From Arcticibacterium sp964021845 (lineage in GTDB: Bacteria; Bacteroidota; Bacteroidia; Cytophagales; Spirosomataceae), in contig NZ_CAXHZC010000007.1 of NCBI RefSeq assembly GCF_964021845.1, positions 1 to 64,000 on the forward strand: a stretch of DNA of 64,000 bases. The letters are read 5' to 3'. Made by a program: the position numbers and the translations under genes. How positions within the stretch are numbered: the first letter of the stretch is position 1; each line of letters begins with the position of its first letter. The notes below the pieces were generated by a model, which worked only from the letters and a program-made list of their open reading frames with translations, was not told the DNA's origin and made no database searches. Positions 26,878-33,723 of the stretch are shown piece by piece.

Positions 26878-28062
26878 ATGAAAAAATCTCTGAATCGTAG
26901 AAACATGCTTAAGACAGGTTTAATGTCTCTTGGAGGCATGGCCTTAGCACCACATATAGCAAAAGGAGCCTTTGAAACTGCACCTTTCCAATTAGATGCT
27001 AGCAACCGTCTTGTATATAGCCCATTAGCTAGAGAATATTTCGTCGACGAAAATTTCGCACCGGAAATTGTTGCTAAACTTACTTCAAACGAAAATCCAT
27101 ACGGACCTCCTGCTAGTGCAAAACAAGCCGTTATTGATTCTGTTAGTGGCGGAAATCGCTACGCTTGGAGAGAAATGGCTGAACTAATGGAAAGTATAGC
27201 AAAAAAAGAAGGAGTAACTACTAAGCACCTTATGATGGGGCCTGGTTCTTCTGATCTTTTGGAGAAGGTTGCCATTGTTCGTTTTATGAATGGAGGAAAC
27301 TTAGTTTCTGCTGACCCAACTTACATGTCGCTTATTCGTGTGGCAGAAAGAGTTGGAGCTACTTGGAAGCCAGTACCTTGTACTTCTGATTGGTCGCATG
27401 ATTTAGATAAAATGGCCGAGGCTGTGGATTCTGAAACAAAATTGGTTTATATCTGTAACCCAAATAATCCTGTAGGTACCATGACTGCTGCTAAAGACTT
27501 AGAAGCATTCTGTAAAAAAGTATCTAAGAAGGTTCCAATTTTTATAGATGAGGCTTACATGGAACTAGCCTATGGCCCAGAAGCCATTACACAGTCTCCG
27601 TTAGTAGCACAAGGCTATAACGTAATTGTTTGTCGCACGTTCTCAAAAATCATGGGTATGGCTGGTTTAAGAATCGGTTTTATGGTTGCTCAGCCTGAAT
27701 TCATTAATGAAATCTCAAGCGTTACACGTGGTGGTATGGGTATATCATTAACATCAATTAAAGCTGCTACAGCAGCCTACGGTGATGATGGATTCCAGGA
27801 AATGACTAAAACTAAAAATGACGCTGCCAAAAAATATACCATGGCAGCAGTAGCCGCAATGGGTTATGAGCCTATTCCTTCTTTCACCAACTTCATGATG
27901 TTCCAGATAAATATGAATGGTAAAGAGTTCTTAGGCAAAATGCGTGACCAAGGTGTAGGCTGTAGAGCTTTTACCATTATGGGCAAAGACATGTGCCGCG
28001 TAAGTATGGGTACCATGGACGAAATGAAAATGTTCGTAAGTGCTCTTAAAACTTTAAGTTGA
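26878..28062 (+). CDS. Tat-exported PLP-dependent aminotransferase (HisC-like fold)
   Basis: Class I/II PLP aminotransferase of 394 aa, closest in motifs to histidinol-phosphate or aromatic aminotransferases. The PLP lysine lies in TFSKIMGMAGLRIGF near residue 262; NPNNPVG (near 201) and IDEAYMELAYG (near 224) are the other cofactor-site motifs. The N-terminus (NRRNMLKTGLMSLGGMALA, then AKGAFE) is a twin-arginine signal, so the enzyme should fold with PLP in the cytoplasm and be exported. It follows the SusCD1 lipoprotein gene by 76 nt, across a weak hairpin. A role in trimming amino groups from an imported compound in the periplasm is inference. His biosynthesis genes are absent nearby, which argues against a HisC role. 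Confidence 0.85.
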   Translation: MKKSLNRRNMLKTGLMSLGGMALAPHIAKGAFETAPFQLDASNRLVYSPLAREYFVDENFAPEIVAKLTSNENPYGPPASAKQAVIDSVSGGNRYAWREMAELMESIAKKEGVTTKHLMMGPGSSDLLEKVAIVRFMNGGNLVSADPTYMSLIRVAERVGATWKPVPCTSDWSHDLDKMAEAVDSETKLVYICNPNNPVGTMTAAKDLEAFCKKVSKKVPIFIDEAYMELAYGPEAITQSPLVAQGYNVIVCRTFSKIMGMAGLRIGFMVAQPEFINEISSVTRGGMGISLTSIKAATAAYGDDGFQEMTKTKNDAAKKYTMAAVAAMGYEPIPSFTNFMMFQINMNGKEFLGKMRDQGVGCRAFTIMGKDMCRVSMGTMDEMKMFVSALKTLS

Positions 28063-28079
28063 TCAATTCTTATAAACAC

Positions 28080-28102
28080 GCTTAGCCGAATTTCGGCTAA
28101 GC
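28080..28102 (+). terminator. Terminator after the aminotransferase gene
   Basis: Perfect 10-bp stem GCTTAGCCGA/TCGGCTAAGC around a 3-nt loop, followed by TGTTTTCTTT. It starts 17 nt after the stop codon. Confidence 0.85.
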
Positions 28103-28127
28103 TGTTTTCTTTAAATTTCCTATCTCA

Positions 28128-29243
28128 ATGAACGAAGCTATATTCAAAACCCTTATCCTTGTATTACTAATAGCCTTAGGTTTCATACTTAAAGCTAAAT
28201 TTGGCAGCAAAGACAAAATTAACGGCATCAAGGAAATAGTACTTTCTGTGGCACTTCCATCCACCATTTTCATAGCCTTAATGAAAATAAATTTGGACGC
28301 ATCTTTACTTTTCATTCCAGTAGTAGCTCTTCTTTTTAATTTCATCATGTTTTTGATTACGCCAGTGGTATTGTCAAGCTTCGGAATGAAAAAAGACTCG
28401 GCAAGTGCAAGAACATTAACATTGCTTATTCCTTCATTAGCTCCTGGCCTGTCTTGTTTTCCTTTTATTGTTGAATTTTTAGGCGAAGAAAGCTTAGCCA
28501 TGGCCGCCATGGGCGACATTGGAAATAAGTTTTTCTGCTTAATATTTTTATATGTAGTGGCCATGAATATGTCACTTAAAAACTCTGGTTCTGAAAAACA
28601 GAATGTCAAAGAGAAAATCACTTCATTACTAGCCAGTTTGGCAAAAGAGCCTATCAATATTGTGCTAGTAGCCGGACTTGTTTTATTAGGTTTTGGCGTA
28701 AGTTACAGTTCACTTCCTGCCGTTGTTCAGGGTGTTTTTGACAAAACCAGTGCTATCATGACGCCATTGGTACTAATTTTTATTGGTTTAGCCGTTAATC
28801 TTAAAGAAGGCAAAAAGAAGCTTGTATTTTCATTGTTGTCTTTAAGAGCTGGCATTAGCCTTATTTTGAGTGCGTTATTTATATTTTCTACTGGCATGAG
28901 TTCAGCAAACCATATACTTCTTACTATAATTTTCCCTTTAAGTTGTATAAGCTTTTGGCCGTTTGCTCATATCTCATTATTTCTGAACAAAGAAGAAAGC
29001 ATGGGCATAGCAAAAGAGAAAAGAACATTTAACTCGGAACTAGCCATAATGGTATTAGCCATATCCCTTCCATTCTCTACCACATTGGTTTTAACCATAC
29101 TTACAGCAGGTACTTACTTTGTAGACATTTGGAAAATAGTTGGTTTAGGTGTTGCCTTATTAGCCTTAGGTACGGTTCCAATGCTAACATCAAAACTTCA
29201 ATTCAAAAGACGCGAAGCTAGTATGAGCGAAAATCATGCATAA
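28128..29243 (+). CDS. AEC-family permease
   Basis: Multi-pass inner-membrane protein of 371 aa with about ten hydrophobic segments arranged as two halves around a central hydrophilic loop (near residues 145-165), as in the AEC (auxin efflux carrier) family. Members carry organic acids, amino acids or other anions in bacteria. Visible features include PSTIFIALMKINLD in the first half and PLVLIFIGLAVNL in the second half, the latter typical of the pseudo-repeat. It follows the aminotransferase across a terminator and ends before another strong terminator, so it may have its own promoter, with read-through. Substrate unknown; context suggests an amino-acid-derived anion. Confidence 0.75.
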   Translation: MNEAIFKTLILVLLIALGFILKAKFGSKDKINGIKEIVLSVALPSTIFIALMKINLDASLLFIPVVALLFNFIMFLITPVVLSSFGMKKDSASARTLTLLIPSLAPGLSCFPFIVEFLGEESLAMAAMGDIGNKFFCLIFLYVVAMNMSLKNSGSEKQNVKEKITSLLASLAKEPINIVLVAGLVLLGFGVSYSSLPAVVQGVFDKTSAIMTPLVLIFIGLAVNLKEGKKKLVFSLLSLRAGISLILSALFIFSTGMSSANHILLTIIFPLSCISFWPFAHISLFLNKEESMGIAKEKRTFNSELAIMVLAISLPFSTTLVLTILTAGTYFVDIWKIVGLGVALLALGTVPMLTSKLQFKRREASMSENHA

Positions 29244-29273
29244 TTGACTCCTATCCTCTTTCATCAATAAACT

Positions 29274-29306
29274 AAAACACTCTCGCCATAATGGCGAGAG
29301 TGTTTT
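29274..29306 (+). terminator. Very strong terminator after the AEC permease gene
   Basis: Perfect 16-bp inverted repeat (29274-29289 with 29291-29306), core ACTCTCGCCAT/ATGGCGAGAGT, A-rich on the left and T-rich on the right. It could act in either direction, but only the plus strand has an upstream gene. Confidence 0.95.
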
Positions 29307-29441
29307 GCTTTACAGCAATAAAACTTTAAACCTGAAAAATAATTAACATCAACAATTAGACTAATTTCCTAAATCTCGCTTAATTTGATTCCAAAATAGG
29401 ACAGACTGAATATATTTATCCATAATTTAGAATATTTTGCC

Positions 29442-29900
29442 ATGAATCGTATTGACCCAGTTGACTTAAAAATTCTAAAGCTATTAGTAAAAGACGGCTT
29501 AAGCACTAATAAAGAGATTGCGGCAGAACTTAACCTTACTACCACTCCCGTTCATGAAAGAATCAAGAGACTTAGGCGAGATGGTATTATTGAGAAATAT
29601 ACCATTGAGCTTAATAAGAAAAAACTACACAGAAACTTACTTGTATTTTGTAGCGTCAGCTTAAAAGAACATGCCGCTGAATATTTAGAAAAATTCGAAA
29701 AGGATATTCAAACGCTTCCCGAAGTAGTAGAATGCTATTGTGTGTCTGGTGGTGCCGATTTTCTACTTAAAATAGTAATTGAAGATATGGAAGAATACAA
29801 GCTATTTATTCTTAATAAACTATCGGCTCTTTCTAATATTGGCAACGCTCAAAGTCAATTTGTGGTAAAAGAAGTTAAACAAGCCAGTATTCTTTCTTAA
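29442..29900 (+). CDS. Lrp/AsnC-family transcriptional regulator
   Basis: DNA-binding regulator of 152 aa, the standard Lrp length. The N-terminal helix-turn-helix covers residues 8-55 (STNKEIAAELNLTTTPVHER, then IKRLRRDGII). A C-terminal RAM-type effector-binding domain follows at about 70-150, with VVECYCVSGGADFLLKI. Lrp-family proteins usually sense amino acids, mainly leucine, alanine, lysine or branched-chain derivatives. It has its own leader after the strong terminator at 29274 and lies 31 nt before the TauE/SafE exporter gene, with which it is likely cotranscribed. It is a plausible local regulator of the flanking transport genes; this is inference. Confidence 0.93.
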   Translation: MNRIDPVDLKILKLLVKDGLSTNKEIAAELNLTTTPVHERIKRLRRDGIIEKYTIELNKKKLHRNLLVFCSVSLKEHAAEYLEKFEKDIQTLPEVVECYCVSGGADFLLKIVIEDMEEYKLFILNKLSALSNIGNAQSQFVVKEVKQASILS

Positions 29901-29931
29901 ACTTGTCAAACTTTCAAATATCCCCAAAATA

Positions 29932-30681
29932 TTGGATTTCTTTTCAGACCATAGCCTATTAGAATGGGCACTCGTATTTTTTTCTGCCTTTATTGTAGGT
30001 TTTTCTAAAGCAGGGCTCCGTGGAGTAGATGTTATGAATGTCACCATCATGGCTTTAGTATTTGGCTCAAAAGCCTCTACGGGTATAGTGCTCCCTCTAC
30101 TCTGCATGGCCGATGTACTAGCAGTACTCTATTATAACAGGCATGCCCAGTGGAAGCATTTTAAAATTTTAATGCCATGGATGGTAGCCGGTGTTCTAAT
30201 TGGCTGGTATGTGGGTAGAGACATTGACGACACACTGTTTAAACGCATCATGGCCGTGATTATTCTTGCAGCTGTAGGTCTACTATTTTGGTGGGAAAGA
30301 AGAAAGTCTGAGAAAATGCCACAAGGCCTTTGGTTTGGAAGTACCATGGGGCTAGTCACAGGTTTTACCACCATGATTGGAAACTTAGCTGGAGCTTTTT
30401 CAAACGTTTACTTCTTGATTTTAAAATTCCCGAAAAATGAATTTATAGGTACTGTGTCGTGGATGTTTCTATTCATCAACCTTTTTAAGGTACCTTTTCA
30501 CGTTTTCTCTTGGGAAACCATTAGCCTTAATACATTTAAAATTGATCTAGTTTTAGCTCCTGCCATGATAGCCGGCTTCTTTGTTGGTGTTAGAATAGTG
30601 AAGAAAATAAACAACGACAACTACAGAAAGCTAATACTTGGACTAACCCTATTAGGTGCTCTGGTCATTTTCTTCAGATAA
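29932..30681 (+). CDS. TauE/SafE-family sulfite/anion exporter
   Basis: Integral inner-membrane protein of 249 aa with seven to eight hydrophobic segments. The N-terminal VGFSKAGLRGVDVM motif is characteristic of TauE/SafE (DUF81) proteins; GLVTGFTTMIGNLAGAFSNV at about 142-161 is the second-half repeat. Characterised members export sulfite, sulfoacetate or related organosulfonates. The start is a TTG at 29932. No ATG or GTG occurs before the first membrane segment, and the next Met would remove it. It follows the Lrp gene by 31 nt and precedes a rhodanese gene, so a sulfur-handling role is plausible. Confidence 0.88.
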   Translation: MDFFSDHSLLEWALVFFSAFIVGFSKAGLRGVDVMNVTIMALVFGSKASTGIVLPLLCMADVLAVLYYNRHAQWKHFKILMPWMVAGVLIGWYVGRDIDDTLFKRIMAVIILAAVGLLFWWERRKSEKMPQGLWFGSTMGLVTGFTTMIGNLAGAFSNVYFLILKFPKNEFIGTVSWMFLFINLFKVPFHVFSWETISLNTFKIDLVLAPAMIAGFFVGVRIVKKINNDNYRKLILGLTLLGALVIFFR

Positions 30682-30724
30682 AGCATCTGTGACTTAACTC
30701 ACTTATTTTTGAAAACTGCATACG

Positions 30725-30732
30725 TAGCTTTG
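30725..30732 (+). promoter_or_regulatory. Putative -7 promoter box of the rhodanese gene
   Basis: TAGCTTTG followed by TGTCAAA, ending 23 nt before the ATG. A TTTG lies 13 nt upstream, closer than the usual spacing. The GTG at 30732 overlaps this box, favouring the ATG at 30756. Confidence 0.45.
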
Positions 30733-30755
30733 TGTCAAATAAAACACAAAACAAA

Positions 30756-31058
30756 ATGTTCGATTTCATAAAAAAAATATTTGCTGGTAATTCAGAAGAA
30801 ATTAAGAAACTAGTAAGCAATGGTGCTATTATTATTGACGTGCGTAGCCCTGGAGAGTTTTCTGGAGGCCATGCTAAAAATGCTATAAATATCCCCTTAG
30901 ATACCTTGGCAAATAACTTTAAAAAAATTCAGAAATATAAAAAGCCCCTAGTACTTTGCTGTGCTTCAGGTATGCGTTCTTCAAAAGCAAAAGGTATACT
31001 AACAAGCAAAGGTTTGGAAAATGTGCATGACGCAGGCTCTTGGGTAAACCTAAGGTAA
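30756..31058 (+). CDS. Single-domain rhodanese-like protein
   Basis: Small cytoplasmic rhodanese of 100 aa, transferring sulfane sulfur or acting as a thiol carrier. IIIDVRSPGEFSGGHAKNAINIPL is the family's first signature region (residues 25-48). The active loop is LCCASGMRSS, with catalytic Cys69 (CASGMRS) and an extra neighbouring Cys68. The ATG gives a start MFDFIKKIF; an in-frame GTG eight codons upstream lies within the promoter box. It follows the TauE/SafE gene after 74 nt. The two together suggest management of sulfite or thiosulfate. The physiological donor is unknown. Confidence 0.92.
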   Translation: MFDFIKKIFAGNSEEIKKLVSNGAIIIDVRSPGEFSGGHAKNAINIPLDTLANNFKKIQKYKKPLVLCCASGMRSSKAKGILTSKGLENVHDAGSWVNLR

Positions 31059-31111
31059 AACACGATACTCAAAGCTTTGTGTCAAAGTATAATTCTACAA
31101 CAAAAAGGTAA

Positions 31112-31131
31112 TTATTAAAATATTTTAATAA
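31112..31131. promoter_or_regulatory. 20-bp perfect palindrome at the hexosaminidase promoter
   Basis: TTATTAAAAT/ATTTTAATAA is a perfect palindrome whose last bases overlap the -7 box at 31129. Its position fits an operator for a dimeric regulator, although an all-A/T palindrome can occur by chance in AT-rich DNA. Confidence 0.4.
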
Positions 31132-31136
31132 CTTTG
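31129..31136 (+). promoter_or_regulatory. Putative -7 promoter box of the hexosaminidase gene
   Basis: TAACTTTG matches TAnnTTTG and ends 21 nt before the ATG. Confidence 0.45.
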
Positions 31137-31157
31137 GTTTCATCCTAATTTATTAAA

Positions 31158-33047
31158 ATGAAAACAGTACTAACCTTAGCACTATCCTTTGCTCTTAGTT
31201 TAGCTTCTCTGGCTCAGCATCAAATTATCCCTACTCCTGTTTCTTATGAAACAAATGACGGAATGTTTATGCTCGACAACCAAGTGGGTATTGACATCCG
31301 AACTGATGATGCACAAGTAAAAACCTATGTAACTAACTTTCAAAATTTCCTTGCCCAGTCTGGTAATAAGATTGAGCTAAAAAGTATAGCTGAACCCAGC
31401 AGAAACAACAGGGTCATCAGTATTTCCCTGGCCGCTGCTCCTGCACTCCCTAAAGAAGGCTATCAGCTTGAAGTACGAGAAAATGAAATTAGCCTAATGG
31501 CTAACGAAGCTGCAGGTATTTTCAATGGTCTTCAAACTTTAAGACAATTATTACCTAGAGAGTTTGAAAACACCGCCGAATACGGAATGGGTATGGGGAT
31601 GATTATGGGATGTAAAATTACAGATTACCCTAGATTTGGCTGGCGTGGACTCATGCTTGACGTAAGTAGGCATTTTTTCTCTGTAGATGACGTCAAAGCC
31701 TATTTAGACAAAATGGCTCAGTATAAATTTAACGTTTTTCACTGGCATTTGACAGATGACGAAGGCTGGAGAATAGAAATAAAATCACTACCAAAACTTA
31801 CAGAGGTCGGTGCATGGAGAGTACCAAGACATGGTCGTTTTGGTAAAGACAGACCCTTCCCTAAAGAAGGAGAAAAAGCTACAGAAGGTGGTTTCTACAC
31901 ACATGAAGATATAAAAGAGGTTATTAAATATGCTGCCGATAGAAACATCACGATAGTTCCTGAGGTTGATATCCCTGGGCATAGCATGGCGGTTTTAGCG
32001 GCCTACCCTGAACTTTCTACTTTGAAAGAGCCTAAAGTGGTTAACCCTGGTGGATACTTTGCCGACTGGACAGGCCCGCATTTCAAAATGCTAATTGAAA
32101 ACACCTTAAATCCAGCTGACGAAAAGGTCTATGAGTTTGTAGATAAAGTAATGACAGAGGTGGCAGAGCTTTTCCCTAATCAATACATCCACATGGGTGG
32201 AGATGAGTGCTACCACGGATACTGGGAAGAAAGCCCTGAAGTGCAGAAATTCATGAAAGCTAACAAAATAGCGGACACGCATGGTCTGCAGAGTTATTTT
32301 GTAAGTCGTGTTCAAAAAATCATCAATAGCAAAGGTAAAAAGATGATTGGCTGGGATGAAATCTTAGAAGGTGGTCTAGCTGAAGGTGCGGCCGTAATGA
32401 GCTGGCAAGGTATGAAGGGTGGCATAGAAGCAGCAAAACTAGGGCATAATGTAGTGATGACACCTACTACTTTTGCATACCTCGACTATACGCAGGGAGA
32501 CCCAAGTTTAGAAAATCCTATCTATGCTAACTTAAGCCTTAAAAAAGCATACTCTTTTGAGCCCGTACCAGACGATGTAGATGCTAAATATATTTTAGGA
32601 GGGCAAGGGAACCTTTGGACAGAAGTTATTCCAAATCTACAATTTGCTTTCTATATGACTTATCCAAGGGCATTTGCTATTTCAGAAACACTTTGGAGTC
32701 CAAAAGAGAGCAAAAACTATCAAAGTTTTTTAAATAGAACGGAAACCCACTTTGCAAGATTTGAAATGGCGAAAACCAACATTTCTCATGCAGTGCTAGA
32801 CCCGATAGTTTCTGTTAAAAAAGAAGGCGATAAGCTCCTCGTAACTTTAGAAAACGACTTAGCAAATACCGAAATATTCTATACTATTGACAATACTTAT
32901 CCGGTTCAATTTGGCAACAAATACGAAGGTACCTTTGAGGTTCCTGAAGGTGACTTAAGTCTTAGAACACAGACATTTAGAAATGGAAGAGCCATAGGCC
33001 GAGCCATCTTAATTTCAAGAGCAGATTTAGTTAAAAGAGCGAAATAA
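31158..33047 (+). CDS. GH20 beta-N-acetylhexosaminidase
   Basis: Removes terminal GlcNAc or GalNAc from glycans. A signal peptide (ALSLASLAQ) is followed by a GH20b N-terminal domain (residues 20-150), and the catalytic TIM barrel with FHWHLTDDEGWRIEIKSLP near residue 195 and the catalytic Asp-Glu pair in HMGGDECYHGYW (Asp349, Glu350). WGMKGG-like and GGQGNLWTE motifs complete the active site. A C-terminal domain of about 90 residues carries a chitobiase-type sandwich (EIFYTIDNTYP). 629 aa is normal. It lies upstream of a sulfatase and may attack sulfated or aminosugar glycans such as mucin or glycosaminoglycans; the target is inferred. No T9SS tail, so periplasmic or outer-membrane. Confidence 0.95.
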   Translation: MKTVLTLALSFALSLASLAQHQIIPTPVSYETNDGMFMLDNQVGIDIRTDDAQVKTYVTNFQNFLAQSGNKIELKSIAEPSRNNRVISISLAAAPALPKEGYQLEVRENEISLMANEAAGIFNGLQTLRQLLPREFENTAEYGMGMGMIMGCKITDYPRFGWRGLMLDVSRHFFSVDDVKAYLDKMAQYKFNVFHWHLTDDEGWRIEIKSLPKLTEVGAWRVPRHGRFGKDRPFPKEGEKATEGGFYTHEDIKEVIKYAADRNITIVPEVDIPGHSMAVLAAYPELSTLKEPKVVNPGGYFADWTGPHFKMLIENTLNPADEKVYEFVDKVMTEVAELFPNQYIHMGGDECYHGYWEESPEVQKFMKANKIADTHGLQSYFVSRVQKIINSKGKKMIGWDEILEGGLAEGAAVMSWQGMKGGIEAAKLGHNVVMTPTTFAYLDYTQGDPSLENPIYANLSLKKAYSFEPVPDDVDAKYILGGQGNLWTEVIPNLQFAFYMTYPRAFAISETLWSPKESKNYQSFLNRTETHFARFEMAKTNISHAVLDPIVSVKKEGDKLLVTLENDLANTEIFYTIDNTYPVQFGNKYEGTFEVPEGDLSLRTQTFRNGRAIGRAILISRADLVKRAK

Positions 33048-33064
33048 ATCTGCCATACTTCCTT

Positions 33065-33109
33065 TACATCTCCTAGATATTTTTTTTAAAAAAATATCTA
33101 GGAGATGTA
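33065..33109. terminator. 45-nt near-perfect palindrome after the hexosaminidase gene
   Basis: 22 consecutive pairs with one unpaired T at the apex. The arms read TACATCTCCTAGATA plus seven T residues on the left and the complement on the right. It starts 18 nt after the hexosaminidase stop. Very stable as RNA or DNA cruciform. The only T run sits inside the arm, so terminator function is likely but not classic. Confidence 0.7.
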
Positions 33110-33162
33110 TTTGTTTCAAGTTATTTAGTTCTAGATTCGTCTTTTAAACTAAATATCACATT

Positions 33163-33702
33163 ATGAAACACTTCTTTTTCTTCGCATCACTAATTCTAGT
33201 TTCTCATTTGGCTCATGCCCAAGACTTGGCCGGTAGAAAAATAGTTAATGGAAACTTAAACGCACAAGTTATCTCTGGCTCAAACAATGACTTTACTTCA
33301 ATAAGTTCTTCTCTTTTATTCGGGAAAATCAAGAGCGATAACACCTATTGGGCCTTTGGCGGAAAATTCGCCCTTTATCCTACCAATACTTTTAACAATT
33401 CTGTCTCCATAGGACCATCTGTAGAACGGGGTAAGTTTATTCCTTTGGTGGATGATCTATATCTTGCTCCATATATTGGAGGGTCTGTTTCAGCTATCTT
33501 TGGAAATACTGATGGTGCAAATATTAACCTTTATGCCACACCAATTAGATTCATGTATCACTTTAAAGAAAACCTAATGCTTACTGCTGGTTTTGGCTTC
33601 GGTAATATTGATTATACCATTAATAACTCTGTATCGACATTATCTATAAATGCATCTTTGAACAACAATAGTGGCTTCGGAATTTTCTATACTTTTAAGT
33701 AA
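33163..33702 (+). CDS. Small outer-membrane beta-barrel-like protein
   Basis: Unrecognised 179-aa protein. A signal peptide (ASLILVSHLAHAQ) is followed by alternating polar and hydrophobic strands with many Gly, Asn and aromatic residues (SSSLLFGKIKSDNTYWAFGGKF-like pattern, shortened here), ending in the strand GFGIFYTFK with a C-terminal aromatic region. This pattern is typical of small 8-stranded outer-membrane barrels. It lies between the hexosaminidase and sulfatase genes, 21 nt before the latter. No conserved catalytic motif is seen. The function is unknown. Confidence 0.65.
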   Translation: MKHFFFFASLILVSHLAHAQDLAGRKIVNGNLNAQVISGSNNDFTSISSSLLFGKIKSDNTYWAFGGKFALYPTNTFNNSVSIGPSVERGKFIPLVDDLYLAPYIGGSVSAIFGNTDGANINLYATPIRFMYHFKENLMLTAGFGFGNIDYTINNSVSTLSINASLNNNSGFGIFYTFK

Positions 33703-33723
33703 AATTCAACAAAGCCTTTTTCA

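Noticed and set aside
26878..28062. Naming the aminotransferase HisC
   Set aside because: Motifs are shared by many PLP aminotransferases, no histidine-biosynthesis genes are near, and it carries an export signal.
31112..31131. Rho-independent terminator of the rhodanese gene
   Set aside because: All-A/T palindrome overlapping a -7 box with no GC stem; an operator is a better explanation.
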